DNA from: Rugosimonospora africana
Lineage (GTDB): Bacteria > Actinomycetota > Actinomycetes > Mycobacteriales > Micromonosporaceae
Length of the DNA: 64,000 bases
Direction of reading: 5' to 3'
Assembly (NCBI RefSeq): GCF_016862975.1
Contig: NZ_BONZ01000036.1
Span: forward strand, 1-64,000
Shown here: positions 34,948 through 43,562 of the stretch, one piece after another
How the letters are laid out: every line of letters begins with the position of its first letter
Numbering within the stretch: position 1 is the first letter of the stretch
Position numbers and translations under genes: made by a program
Notes under the pieces: model-generated
Databases searched by the model: none
What the model was told of the DNA's origin: nothing
Seen by the model: only the letters and a program-made list of their open reading frames with translations

Positions 34948-36132
34948 GTGTCGACCGGCCAGCTGCCACGGATACTCCGGAAACAGGACACGCCCGGAAG
35001 TCCGCTGTTCGTGGAGCTGTTCTTCGACCTGGTCTACATCTTCTTCTTCACCCGCCTCTCGCAGAGCCTCCAACATCAGGTGAGCCTCCGCGACACCGCG
35101 CAGACCGCCGTGCTGCTGCTCGCCGGCTGGTGGGTGTGGGTACTGACGGCGTGGCTGACCGACCTCTTCGACGCCCAGCTGCCGCTGATCCGGGGCCTGG
35201 TCATCGTGGTCATGGTGGGCACCCTGGTGATGGCCGCCGTCATTCCGAAGGCGTTCGGGGAGCAGGGTCTGCTGTTCGTCCTGGCCTACTTCGGCATCCA
35301 CGTGGCGCGGGACGCCGTGCTCATCCCGGGCACCCGGGTCAACCGCGACATCCAGGCCCGAAGCGTCCGGGTGTTCTTCTGGCTGCTGGTCACGGCGGTA
35401 CCGTGGCTGCTCGGCGCGTTCCTGCACGGCCCGGTACGCCTGCTGCTGTGGGCCGTCGCCGTACTGACCGACTTCCTGTCCGCGATGTTTGGCTGGCCCA
35501 CTCCGAGGCTCGGCCGTACCGACCTGAAGAGCTCCATCTTCCTCGGCGGCCACCTGTCGGAGCGCCACCGGCAGATCGTCATCGTGGCCTTCGGCGAACT
35601 CGTCCTCACCGCCGGGTTCGGGCTCGGCGACCACCGGATCGACGTCGAGGAGGGCTTCGTGTTCCTGCTCGCGTTCGGCAGCGCGGTGCTCCTGTTCCAG
35701 CTGTACTACCAGCAGATCCGCCGGCTGATCCCGCCGGCGTCGGCCGGGTACGCCAACCAGGTCGCCACGGGTACCTTCACCTCGTACTGGCACCTGGTGA
35801 TGGTCGCGGGGGTGGTGGGGGTCTCGGTCACCGACCGGATCCTGGCCGCCGACCCGCACGCGTCCACGCCGGTGTCATCGGCCCTGATCGCGGCCGGCGG
35901 ACCGGCGGTGTTCCTGATCGGCAGCTGCCTGTTCGACCGGGTGGTCACCGGGCGCGTCCCGTGGACGAGGTGGGTTCCGGTGCTGGTTCTGCTGGCACTG
36001 GTACCCGCGCTGCTGACGATGCCGTTGATTCTCGTCGCGGTGACCACGTACGGCGTCCTGCTGCTGACGCTGATCACCGAGGCGCTCGCCAGCCGCCGCC
36101 GCGGCACGGTCGAGCCGCGATCCGGATCGTGA
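34948..36132 (+). CDS. Low-temperature-requirement A (LtrA) family membrane protein
   Basis: A 394-residue polytopic protein with about ten membrane helices. The family-defining N-terminus is present: FVELFFDLVYIFFFTRLSQ, with VELFFDLVYVF-like core. A conserved glycine-rich LGGHLSERHRQIVIVAFGE, then LVLTAGFG stretch follows in the middle. It starts at GTG 34948, seven bases after GAGGGGGG. The family is named after a Listeria gene needed at low temperature; its transport function is not known. Confidence 0.9.
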   Translation: MSTGQLPRILRKQDTPGSPLFVELFFDLVYIFFFTRLSQSLQHQVSLRDTAQTAVLLLAGWWVWVLTAWLTDLFDAQLPLIRGLVIVVMVGTLVMAAVIPKAFGEQGLLFVLAYFGIHVARDAVLIPGTRVNRDIQARSVRVFFWLLVTAVPWLLGAFLHGPVRLLLWAVAVLTDFLSAMFGWPTPRLGRTDLKSSIFLGGHLSERHRQIVIVAFGELVLTAGFGLGDHRIDVEEGFVFLLAFGSAVLLFQLYYQQIRRLIPPASAGYANQVATGTFTSYWHLVMVAGVVGVSVTDRILAADPHASTPVSSALIAAGGPAVFLIGSCLFDRVVTGRVPWTRWVPVLVLLALVPALLTMPLILVAVTTYGVLLLTLITEALASRRRGTVEPRSGS

Positions 36133-36143
36133 GACGGGGTCGG

Positions 36144-36686
36144 TCAGCGGATCGGTATCCAGAACCGCAGGGTGGCCCCGCGCTGATCCTCCAGCTGCCC
36201 GCCATTGTGCTCGATCACCTTACGGGACGCGGTATTGCCGGCGTCGCACGTCAGCAGCGCACGATCGATGCCGAGCGACCGGGCCACCGGCAGCGCGGCG
36301 CGCAGCATCCCGGTCGCGTGCCCGCGCCGTCGCGCCGACGAGCGGACGTCATAGCCGATGTGCCCGCCGAACTCGCGCAGGCTGTCGGTCAGCCGGTGCC
36401 GGATCGCGACGCGGCCGAGGTACTCCGTGCCGTCCACCCACCACAGGCTGGTGCACGGCACGAAGTTCTCGGGCCGGGGCGTCTCCTCCAGGGACTGGGC
36501 GCGCAGCCACTCGACGTAGCCGCGGAAGGCGTCCGGCCCGGAAGACCAGCTCTCGCCGAATCTCCGGATCTCACCGCCGATCATCGTGTGGTCGTCGGCA
36601 GATCCGCGCCCCTCGGCGCGGAACTCCGCCATCGCGTCGAGGAACGATTGGCGTACGTGCTCGGTCGGTGCGCTCAGTTCGGCCAT
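36144..36686 (-). CDS. GNAT-family N-acetyltransferase
   Basis: A 180-residue acetyltransferase. The acetyl-CoA motif region reads IGYDVRSSARRRGHATGMLR (Arg/Gly loop), followed by ALLTCDAGNTASRKVIEHNG, typical of small-molecule acetylases. The start is uncertain: ATG 36686 is used; ATG 36722 and TTG 36728 are in frame. It is convergent with LtrA, 11 bp apart. The substrate is unknown. Confidence 0.85.
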   Translation of the reverse strand: MAELSAPTEHVRQSFLDAMAEFRAEGRGSADDHTMIGGEIRRFGESWSSGPDAFRGYVEWLRAQSLEETPRPENFVPCTSLWWVDGTEYLGRVAIRHRLTDSLREFGGHIGYDVRSSARRRGHATGMLRAALPVARSLGIDRALLTCDAGNTASRKVIEHNGGQLEDQRGATLRFWIPIR

Positions 36687-36729
36687 GGCGACAGTCGTAC
36701 CCGAGCGAGCCGGCCGGCGCATCCCCAAT

Positions 36730-36840
36730 AAGGTCAGCGGATCCCGATTGTGGTCAGCCGCATCCCGATCGTGGTCGGTCGCATCCCGATTGTGGTCGGT
36801 CGCATCCCGATTGTGGTCGGTCGCATTCTGATCGTGGTCA
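36730..36840. repeat. 21-bp tandem repeat array at the 3' end of the GH54 gene
   Basis: Four full 21-bp units of the type GTGGTCGGTCGCATCCCGAT plus one base occupy 36750-36833, with degenerate partial units on each side (from 36730 and to 36840). The last partial unit runs into the GH54 stop codon. The copies are nearly identical, which points to recent replication slippage. Confidence 0.85.
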
Positions 36841-38289
36841 GTTCAGCGGGAACCTCTGGGCGGCGCTGCCGTTGCAGTCCCAGATCTGGAGCCGGGTGCC
36901 GTTGGCGGTGGCGCCGCTGGGGGAGTCGAGGCAGCGGCCGGACTGTGGGTTGCGCAGCGAGCCGTCGGCCTGCTGTACCCAGTTCTGGCCACCGACGCCG
37001 TTGCAGTCCCACAACTCGACCTGGGTGCCGTTGGCTGTGCCGTTGCCGTTGATGTCCAGGCACCGGCCGAGGGTGCTCAGCGAACCGTCGGCGTTGTGCG
37101 TCCAGTGCTGGTCGACCGCGTAGGACTGGCAGTCCCACAACTGGACGGCCGTCCCGTCGCCACCGCTGTCGTCGCCGTTGACGTCCACGCACTTGCCGCC
37201 CGGGCCGGTGATGGTCGCGGCGGTGGGGGACGTGCCGGTCGAGCCGGCGTATCCGACGGAGACGATGTTCGCCTGTACTGAGCCGTCCGCGGCGTCGGTC
37301 GGGTACCCGGCCGTCATGACGCCCTCGAAGAACGATCCGATGGACCGGTTGCTGTTGTCGCCGCCGGTACCCAGGACGATGGAGCCCTCCTGGTGCATCG
37401 GCCGGTACCCGTTCGCCGGCAGCGGCCCGTTGTACCAGGTGGTCAGCCCGCCGGACTGGGCGTTGCCGCCCTCGAGCGCGAAGGTGGTCTGGCCGTTGTT
37501 CTTCAGCAGCGCGGTGACGAACGGGGTGGCGTTGCCCAGGTTCGCCGGGTTGGAGCCGCTGCCCTGGTACAGGCCGTTCTCGAGGTCGCCCGCGACCCAC
37601 GGGCCGATCCCGGAGCACGGCGGGAAGCCGCACGTGGTGCCGAGGTTCACCGCGTCCATGTGCCCGTTGCCGGTGTCGGCGATGGTGGCCTCGACGTTGC
37701 CGTAGTCGAAGCAGCACCCGCCGTTGACGTGGGTTCCGCTGGCCACCATGTACATGCCCTCGGGCGCTCCGTTGGTCGCGACCCCGTCCCCGACGTGGTG
37801 CCGGTAGCCGGTGCCGGGCGCGATGTAGACGCCGTACACCTTGTGGCCGCCCGCGGTGACCGGCAGCGCGGCCGCGTTCGCGCCGACGTCCTGGCCGCCG
37901 GCCGTACCCGGGCCCTCGATGGTCAGGTCGTTGTGCCGGGGGGACTGGTCGTAGATGACTGTGATGACACAGGACGTGTTGGCGCAGAAGGAATCCTGGA
38001 CGGCCGCGTTGGCGTACCCGCCGGCCGCCAGGACGCCGACGCTTGTCGTGGCGCCGTCCGAGGCGCGCCTGACCTGGTACAGGCTTCCGGCGTAGGCGGA
38101 GTAGAGCGCGCGTACCGTGCTGTGGGCCGCCACGCACGGGGTGCCGGCGGCGCCGTAGATGTCGCACGGCAGCGTTCCTGCGGCCTGTGACGTGCCGGGC
38201 AGGCCGGCGAGCACGCCGGCGGTGAGTGCGGCGCTCGCGGCGCCGGAGAGCAGGATCCTCCGCCATCGCGGGCGGTGTGCTGGGCGCAT
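36838..38289 (-). CDS. Secreted GH54 alpha-L-arabinofuranosidase with ricin-type CBM13
   Basis: A 483-residue secreted enzyme that would cut arabinose side chains from arabinoxylan or arabinan. After a signal peptide (cleaved near SQAAG, residue 37) the GH54 catalytic domain (about 40-350) matches fungal AbfB throughout: PCDIYGAAGTPCVAAHST, the vicinal Cys192-Cys193 pair in GGCCFDYGN, the nucleophile Glu237 in GDLENGLYQG and the acid/base Asp311 in GGDNSN. Instead of the fungal arabinose-binding CBM42, the C-terminus (about 360-483) is a ricin-type trefoil with three repeats ending in DQHW, GQNW and AQRF. Note that the third QxW is degenerate. The ATG at 38289 follows GAGGAGGG. Its leader can fold (38301-38343). 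Confidence 0.95.
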   Translation of the reverse strand: MRPAHRPRWRRILLSGAASAALTAGVLAGLPGTSQAAGTLPCDIYGAAGTPCVAAHSTVRALYSAYAGSLYQVRRASDGATTSVGVLAAGGYANAAVQDSFCANTSCVITVIYDQSPRHNDLTIEGPGTAGGQDVGANAAALPVTAGGHKVYGVYIAPGTGYRHHVGDGVATNGAPEGMYMVASGTHVNGGCCFDYGNVEATIADTGNGHMDAVNLGTTCGFPPCSGIGPWVAGDLENGLYQGSGSNPANLGNATPFVTALLKNNGQTTFALEGGNAQSGGLTTWYNGPLPANGYRPMHQEGSIVLGTGGDNSNRSIGSFFEGVMTAGYPTDAADGSVQANIVSVGYAGSTGTSPTAATITGPGGKCVDVNGDDSGGDGTAVQLWDCQSYAVDQHWTHNADGSLSTLGRCLDINGNGTANGTQVELWDCNGVGGQNWVQQADGSLRNPQSGRCLDSPSGATANGTRLQIWDCNGSAAQRFPLN

Positions 38290-38300
38290 GGGCCCTCCTC

Positions 38301-38343
38301 AAATGTTCCGCCTCCGGTGGGGAGGCGGGGACGGGTAACATTT
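38301..38343 (-). promoter_or_regulatory. Leader hairpin next to the GH54 ribosome site
   Basis: AAATGTT (38301-38307) and AACATTT (38337-38343) are inverted repeats, enclosing a perfect 8-bp stem CCGCCTCC/GGAGGCGG (38308-38315 with 38321-38328). On the transcript the structure ends directly before the ribosome site GAGGAGGG, and its CCUCC runs could alternatively pair with that site. A switch-like control of translation is possible but unproven. Confidence 0.5.
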
Positions 38344-38405
38344 AGGAATGTGAATTAATAACTATGCCTCGCCCGCCGTACCCCGGGCAAGGAGCGGCGC
38401 CGGCC

Positions 38406-39047
38406 CTACCCGCCGTCTGTCGGAGAGAGGAGCGAGGCCAGCGCCGCGGTCGTGTCCTCCAGGCGGGGCAGTGTCTCAACGCGCTCCGGACCGGCCAGGT
38501 GCCGCAGCCAGGCGCGCAGGAAACAGGAGCCGACGAGGAGTACCGCGGCCGCGTCGGTGTCGACACCCGGCCGCACCCGGCCGAGGTCGGTCATGTCGCT
38601 CAGGTGCTCGCTGACGAACCCGACGCCCCGGTGCGGGCCGTAATTGCCCTTGCTGAGCCGGAGGGCGAACTCGGTGCGGATCGCCGGGTCGGCCTGGATC
38701 ATCTCCAGTACCGGCAGGGCGCCGTCGAAGAAGCCCTCCAGGGCCGTGGCGATCTGGAGCAGGGTCTCGGCCAGCGACCGGTCGGGCAGGCTGGCCGCCG
38801 ACTCCAGGTCGAGGGACTTCAGCGGCTCCAGGGCGGTCAGGGTGACGGCCTGGAGCAGGCCGACCTTGTCCCGGTAGTGGTAGAACACGCTCGCCTCGGA
38901 CACTCCGGCACGCCGGGCCACCTCGCGCGTGGTCAACCTGGCCAGTCCCTGCTCGCCGATCACCTCCAGCGCGGCGCTCAGGATCGCCTCGCGCGCGCCC
39001 TTCGGCGGTCGGCCCCGGCCGCGCTTGGTGAATTCCGTCTCCGGCAC
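38406..39047 (-). CDS. TetR-family repressor of the MFS/NAD(P)-binding operon
   Basis: A 213-residue TetR protein. A basic AT-hook-like start (RGRGRPPKGAREAIL) leads into the helix-turn-helix LTTREVARRAGVSEASVFYHYRDK. It is divergent from an MFS operon across a 317-bp spacer that holds two clear 16-bp TetR-type operators and a four-unit palindromic repeat array. It probably represses both directions until it binds an exported drug. Confidence 0.9.
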   Translation of the reverse strand: MPETEFTKRGRGRPPKGAREAILSAALEVIGEQGLARLTTREVARRAGVSEASVFYHYRDKVGLLQAVTLTALEPLKSLDLESAASLPDRSLAETLLQIATALEGFFDGALPVLEMIQADPAIRTEFALRLSKGNYGPHRGVGFVSEHLSDMTDLGRVRPGVDTDAAAVLLVGSCFLRAWLRHLAGPERVETLPRLEDTTAALASLLSPTDGG

Positions 39048-39068
39048 GTGTGCCTCCCATCTCTTTCT

Positions 39069-39277
39069 ACTGGTCCGGGTCGTGGCGCGGCGCCAGGGCG
39101 CGTCGAGCCAACCCGGTCCCCGACTGGTCTGGGTCGCGGCGCGGTGTCAGACGCGCCGAACCAACCCAGTCGTCGACTGGTCTGGGTCGCGGCGCGGCGC
39201 CAGACGAGCCGAACCAACCCAGTCGTCGACTGGTCTGGGTCGCGGCGCGGTGTCAGACGCGCCGAGCCAGACCAGTC
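39069..39277. repeat. Four tandem copies of the 50-bp palindromic element (53-bp period)
   Basis: Units begin at about 39069, 39122, 39175 and 39228. Each starts near GACTGGTCTGGGTCGCGGCG and ends with CCCAGTC or CCAGACCAGTC. The last three are nearly identical; the first is diverged. It is the same element as at 20416, 30762 and 59278, in a tandem form unique within this window. Confidence 0.85.
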
Positions 39278-39297
39278 GTTCGCACTTGACAGAGTAG

Positions 39298-39345
39298 CTG
39301 AGTGTTTGCTCAGATAATCCATGAAGATACTGAGTAGACGCTCAG
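39298..39345. promoter_or_regulatory. Two TetR-type operators upstream of the MFS gene
   Basis: CTGAGTGTTTGCTCAG (39298-39313) and CTGAGTAGACGCTCAG (39330-39345) are 16-bp palindromes sharing CTGAGT-N4-GCTCAG. Their centres are 32 bp apart, three helical turns. GATAAT (39313-39318) between them may be a -10 element, but TTGACA (39286) is 21 bp away, rather far. The adjacent divergent TetR protein is the obvious ligand. Confidence 0.8.
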
Positions 39346-39364
39346 AAAATACTGGGGGATCTTG

Positions 39365-40915
39365 ATGGACCGGAAATGGTGGACGCTCGGTGCGGTGTGC
39401 ACCGGCGTTTTCATGCTGTTGCTCGATGTAACGATCGTGAACGTGGCGCTGCCCGACGTGGAGCGCGCGTTCTCCGCGTCGCTGTCCGACCTGCAGTGGG
39501 TCATCAGCGCGTACGCGCTGACTCTCGCGACCTTCCTGCTCACCGCCGGTTCGCTGGCCGACCGGTACGGGCGCCGGCTGCTGTTCGTCATCGGTCTCAT
39601 CGCCTTCACCGCCGGCTCGCTGCTGTGCGGCCTGGCGACCGGACCGCTGTTCCTCGTGCTGGCCCGGGCCGGTCAGGGCGTCGGCGGTGCGATCATGTTC
39701 GCCACCTCGCTGGCGCTGCTCGCGGACGCGTTCCGGGGCCGGGACCGGGGCGTGGCCTTCGGCGTGTTCGGCGCCATCACCGGCGTGGCTGTCGCGGTCG
39801 GACCGGTGCTCGGTGGCGCGATCACCAGCGGCCTGTCCTGGCGGTGGATCTTCTTCGTCAACCTGCCGATCGGCGTGGTCGCCCTGGCCATCACGCTGCT
39901 GCGGGTCGGCGAGTCCCGCGATCCCCAGGCCGCGCCGCCCGACCTGGCCGGCTTCGCGACGTTCAGCGTCGGCCTGGCGGCCCTGGTGTTCGGACTGATC
40001 CGCAGCAGTGCCGACGGCTGGTCGTCGGCCACCGTCATCGGGTCGCTGGCCGCCAGCGCCGTCCTGCTGATCGCGTTCGTGGCCGTGCAGCGCCGCCGCG
40101 CCACGCCGATGCTGGACCTGCGGCTGCTGCGGGTACCCACGTTCAACGGCGGCCTGGCCGCGGCCTGGGCCATCTCCGCCTCGCTGTTCTCCCTGCTCAC
40201 CTACCTGGTCATCTACGTACAGAACATCCTCGGCCTCTCCGCGGTCGCCACCGGCATCCGGTTCCTGCCGCTGACCGGGGCGATCTTCGTGACCGCCGGG
40301 ATCGCCGGCCGGCTGACCAGCCACGCACCCAAGCGCCTGCTCATCGCGCCTGGGTTCGTCCTGATCGGCGCCGGCCTCCTAGCGATGCGCGGGCTGACTC
40401 CGCAGTCGACCTGGACCCACCTGCTGCCCGGCATGGTCGTGGCCGGGGTCGGCGCCGGGCTGGTCAACGTGCCCTTGGTCTCCACGGCGGTCGGCGTCGT
40501 CGAGCCGGCGCGGGCGGGCATGGCGTCCGGCATCAACTCCACGCTGCGCCAGGTCGGCATCGCCACCGGGGTGGCCGCGCTCGGCACCATCTTCGCGAGC
40601 CACGTGCGCTCCGCGGTGATCGATCGGCTCACCGGTACCGCGCTGGCCGGTCACGCCGGAGCGATCGCCGATGCCATCAGCAACGGCGGCGGGGCTCAGG
40701 CCGCGGCGGCCGTACCGGCACCGCTGCGCGGCCTCGTCGCGACCACCGGCCGGGCCGCTTTCGTCGACGGGCTCAACCTGATCCTGTGGGTCGGCGCCGC
40801 CGTCGCCTTCGTGGCCGCGATCGCGTCCTTCGTGCTGGTGCGCGAGCGCGACTTCGTGACGGCCGGCGCCGACACCGAGGTCGAGCGGGCCGAGCCGGTC
40901 GCCGCGGCCATCTGA
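39365..40915 (+). CDS. MFS exporter, DHA2 (EmrB/QacA) type
   Basis: A 516-residue 14-helix drug/proton antiporter. Helix 1 carries LLLDVTIVNVALPDVERAF (motif D1), the loop motif A is SLADRYGRRLLF, motif B is ARAGQGVGGAIMF and motif C is GVAVAVGPVLGGAI. It starts at ATG 39365 (TTG 39362 is in frame). A divergent TetR gene with two operators controls it. A NAD(P)-binding protein follows 20 bp later and is probably cotranscribed. Confidence 0.9.
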   Translation: MDRKWWTLGAVCTGVFMLLLDVTIVNVALPDVERAFSASLSDLQWVISAYALTLATFLLTAGSLADRYGRRLLFVIGLIAFTAGSLLCGLATGPLFLVLARAGQGVGGAIMFATSLALLADAFRGRDRGVAFGVFGAITGVAVAVGPVLGGAITSGLSWRWIFFVNLPIGVVALAITLLRVGESRDPQAAPPDLAGFATFSVGLAALVFGLIRSSADGWSSATVIGSLAASAVLLIAFVAVQRRRATPMLDLRLLRVPTFNGGLAAAWAISASLFSLLTYLVIYVQNILGLSAVATGIRFLPLTGAIFVTAGIAGRLTSHAPKRLLIAPGFVLIGAGLLAMRGLTPQSTWTHLLPGMVVAGVGAGLVNVPLVSTAVGVVEPARAGMASGINSTLRQVGIATGVAALGTIFASHVRSAVIDRLTGTALAGHAGAIADAISNGGGAQAAAAVPAPLRGLVATTGRAAFVDGLNLILWVGAAVAFVAAIASFVLVRERDFVTAGADTEVERAEPVAAAI

Positions 40916-40935
40916 GACGTGAATCGGGAGTCGTC

Positions 40936-41601
40936 ATGAAACTCACTGTGTTCGCCGCCACCGGCGGCATCGGACGGCGGATCGTCGACCTGGCGCTCGA
41001 TGCCGGGCACGAGGTCACCGCCGTCGCGCGCAACCCGAGGGACCTGCCGGCCGCGGTACGCGCCGTGCGGGCGGACCTGTCGGCCGCCGACCCGGCGGCG
41101 CTGGAGTCCGCGGTCGCGGGAGCCGACGCGGTGCTCTCCGGCCTCGGCTGGCGCTCGCGGTCGGACGCCGGCATCGCGGTGAAGGGCACCGGGGCCATCG
41201 TCGCGGCGATGCGCACCACGGGGGTGCGTCGCGTGGTCGTCGTCAGCGCCTCGCCCGTCGCGACGGTGGCCTCCCCGGGCCGGCCGAGCCCGCCGAAGTA
41301 CGACCCGGGCGACGGCTTCGTGGTGCGCACCGTGCTGGCGCCGTTCATGAAGTCGCTGCTCCGCAAGCCGTACCAGGATCTCGCGCTGATGGAGGACGTG
41401 CTGCGGGACAGCGGTCTGGAGTGGACGGTCGTCCGGCCGCCCCGCCTGCTGAACAAGCCGGTGACCGGGCGGTACCGGGTCGCGTACGGGCACAACGTGC
41501 GCCACGGCATGTCCATCGGGCGGGCCGACGTCGCTCACCTGATGCTGCGTACGGTCGACGACCCGGACTCGGTGCGCCAGACGGTCGGCGTGGCGTACTG
41601 A
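40936..41601 (+). CDS. NAD(P)-binding (SDR/NmrA-like) protein
   Basis: A 221-residue atypical short-chain dehydrogenase of the flavin-reductase/BVR-B-like group. The N-terminal dinucleotide loop FAATGGIGRRIVDLA is clear; VVVVSASPVA and LEWTVVRPPRLL are family features. The catalytic Tyr-x3-Lys is not evident. The ATG at 40936 lies seven bases after GGGAG. Cotranscription with the exporter suggests a role in modifying or reducing the same toxic compound. Confidence 0.85.
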   Translation: MKLTVFAATGGIGRRIVDLALDAGHEVTAVARNPRDLPAAVRAVRADLSAADPAALESAVAGADAVLSGLGWRSRSDAGIAVKGTGAIVAAMRTTGVRRVVVVSASPVATVASPGRPSPPKYDPGDGFVVRTVLAPFMKSLLRKPYQDLALMEDVLRDSGLEWTVVRPPRLLNKPVTGRYRVAYGHNVRHGMSIGRADVAHLMLRTVDDPDSVRQTVGVAY

Positions 41602-41610
41602 CGCTGAGCC

Positions 41611-41639
41611 CTGTCCTGCCGACATGATCGGCAGGACAG
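41611..41639. terminator. Bidirectional hairpin terminator
   Basis: CTGTCCTGCCGA (41611-41622) pairs perfectly with TCGGCAGGACAG (41628-41639) around a 5-base loop, between the convergent NAD(P)-binding and RecQ genes. A 16-base stretch of it recurs directly after the stop codon of the gene at 56195. Confidence 0.85.
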
Positions 41640-41642
41640 AGG

Positions 41643-43463
41643 CTACTCGGACTCGGCCAGCACCTCGAGGATCTGCGCACCGTACCGGGCGAGCTTCGCC
41701 TGGCCGACACCGCTGACCCCACCCAGCTGGGTGAGGGAGGTCGGGGCCTCGGTCGCGATCTGCCGCAGGGTCGCGTCATGGAAGATCACGTACGCGGGTA
41801 CTCCCTGCTCCCGCGCCGCCGCGGCCCGCCAGGCCCGCAGCCGCTCGAACACCGGCTGGGCCTGCGGGTCGAGGTCGGCCGGCGCCGCCGCAGAGCGCGC
41901 CCCCCGGCTCGGACGCGCCGCCCGCTCCGGTTCGCGGCGCATCATCACCTGTCGGGTGCCGCGCAGCACCTCACCGCTGGCCTCGGTCAGCGCCAGCGTG
42001 CCGTGCTCTCCCTGCACCGCGAGCAGCCCCTGGGCGAGCAACTGCCGTACCACGCCACGCCACTCGCTCTCGCGCAGCTCGGTACCGATGCCGAACACCG
42101 ACAGCGACGCGTGGTCGAACTGCGCGACCTTGTCGGTCTTCTTCCCGAGCAGGATGTCGATCGACTGGCCGGCACCGAAGCGCTGATTGCGCTCCCGCCG
42201 CAGGCGCAGCACGGTCGACAGCAGCTTCTGCGCCGCCACGGTTCCGTCCCACGCCTCCGGAGGCGCGAGGCACGTGTCGCAGTTGCCGCAGGGGGTGCCG
42301 GTCTCGCCGAAGTAGGCGAGCAGCCGTGCCCGCCGGCACTCGACCGTCTCGCACAGCGCGAGCATCGCGTCGAGGTGGGCGGCCAGCGTACGGCGGTGGG
42401 CGGCGTCGCCCTCCGAGGAGTCGATCATCTTGCGCTGCTGGACGACGTCCTGCAGGCCGTACGCGAGCCAGGCGGTCGAGGGCAGCCCGTCCCGGCCGGC
42501 GCGCCCGGTCTCCTGGTAGTAGCCCTCGACCGACTTCGGCAGGTCGAGGTGGGCGACGAAGCGCACGTCGGGCTTGTCGATGCCCATGCCGAACGCGATC
42601 GTCGCGACCATCACCAGCCCGTCCTCGCGCAGGAACCGGGCCTGGTTGGCCGCCCGGGTGCCCGCGTCCAGCCCGGCGTGGTACGGCAGCGCCGGAATGC
42701 CCTGCTGCACCAGGAACTCGGCGGTCTTGTCGACCGATGCCCGGGACAGGCAGTACACGATGCCGGCGTCGCCCTGGTGCTCAGTGCGCAGCAGGTCGAG
42801 CAGCTGCCGGCGGGGTTCGTTCTTCGGCACGATCCGGTACTGGATGTTGGGCCGGTCGAAGCTCGCCACGAAGTGCCGGGCTTCCTTGAGGTTCAGGCGC
42901 AGCGCGATCTCGGCGTGGGTGGCCGGTGTCGCGGTCGCGGTCAGCGCGATCCTGGGTACTGTCGGCCACCGCTCGTGCAGCACGGTCAGCCCGAGGTAGT
43001 CGGGGCGGAAGTCGTGGCCCCACTGCGAGACGCAGTGCGCCTCGTCGATCGCGAACAGGGCGATCCTGCCCCGTTCCAACAGCCGCTGGGTCGCCGGTAC
43101 GCCGAGACCCTCCGGCGCGAGGTAGAGCAGGTCGAGGTCGCCGGCGAGAAACGTCGCCTCGACGGCACGGCGCTCGTCGAGGCTCAGCGTCGAGTTGAGG
43201 AAGTCGGCTCGTACGCCCAGCGCCCGCAGCGAGTCGACCTGGTCCTGCATGAGAGCGATCAGCGGCGAGATGACGACGCCGACGCCGTCGCGGGCCAGCG
43301 CCGGGATCTGGTAGCACAGCGACTTGCCGCCACCGGTCGGCATGAGCACGAGCGCGTCGCCGCCGCCGACGACGTGTTCGATGATCTGCTGCTGCTCGCC
43401 CCGGAACGTGTCGTACCCGAAGACCCGGTGTAGGACTTCTCGCGTGTGCTCCTCGGCCGTCAC
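41643..43463 (-). CDS. recQ: ATP-dependent DNA helicase RecQ
   Basis: A 606-residue 3'-to-5' helicase for recombination and repair. Motif 0 [12 protein letters not shown], Walker [13 protein letters not shown], Walker [18 protein letters not shown] (with the RecQ aromatic-rich loop), TATATP and [10 protein letters not shown] are all present. The zinc-binding cysteines ([12 protein letters not shown], then CGNCDTC), the RQC winged helix (about 400-500) and a C-terminal HRDC domain (about 525-606) follow. Length and architecture are those of complete bacterial RecQ. It is monocistronic. Confidence 0.97.
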   Translation of the reverse strand: MTAEEHTREVLHRVFGYDTFRGEQQQIIEHVVGGGDALVLMPTGGGKSLCYQIPALARDGVGVVISPLIALMQDQVDSLRALGVRADFLNSTLSLDERRAVEATFLAGDLDLLYLAPEGLGVPATQRLLERGRIALFAIDEAHCVSQWGHDFRPDYLGLTVLHERWPTVPRIALTATATPATHAEIALRLNLKEARHFVASFDRPNIQYRIVPKNEPRRQLLDLLRTEHQGDAGIVYCLSRASVDKTAEFLVQQGIPALPYHAGLDAGTRAANQARFLREDGLVMVATIAFGMGIDKPDVRFVAHLDLPKSVEGYYQETGRAGRDGLPSTAWLAYGLQDVVQQRKMIDSSEGDAAHRRTLAAHLDAMLALCETVECRRARLLAYFGETGTPCGNCDTCLAPPEAWDGTVAAQKLLSTVLRLRRERNQRFGAGQSIDILLGKKTDKVAQFDHASLSVFGIGTELRESEWRGVVRQLLAQGLLAVQGEHGTLALTEASGEVLRGTRQVMMRREPERAARPSRGARSAAAPADLDPQAQPVFERLRAWRAAAAREQGVPAYVIFHDATLRQIATEAPTSLTQLGGVSGVGQAKLARYGAQILEVLAESE

Positions 43464-43562
43464 CTGGCGAGTCTACGGCCGGTCGGGGGCGGCGCCGCGA
43501 CGGGTACGCGGCCGGACCCGCCGGCGTCTGTGCGGGCATGGTGCCGCCGGGCGCCGGTCAGC

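Larger units (their letters stand above)
39048..39364. other. Divergent control region with repeat array and operators
   Basis: The 317-bp spacer contains the 53-bp tandem array (39069-39277), then an AT-rich stretch with TTGACA (39286-39291), two CTGAG-N6-CTCAG palindromes (39298-39345) and the MFS ribosome site GGGGGA. No gene is supported. Confidence 0.7.

Noticed and set aside
36734-38341. Frame whose end encodes a perfect TTIGMRP heptapeptide repeat
   Set aside because: The heptapeptides come from the 21-bp DNA repeat read in a frame different from the GH54 gene; there is no ribosome site and the rest is shadow sequence.
39069-39277. CRISPR array
   Set aside because: The four units are adjacent at a 53-bp period with no unique spacers, and no cas genes are present.
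39050-39289. Small repetitive frame across the palindrome array
   Set aside because: It simply translates the 53-bp DNA repeat; no start signal or conserved protein pattern.
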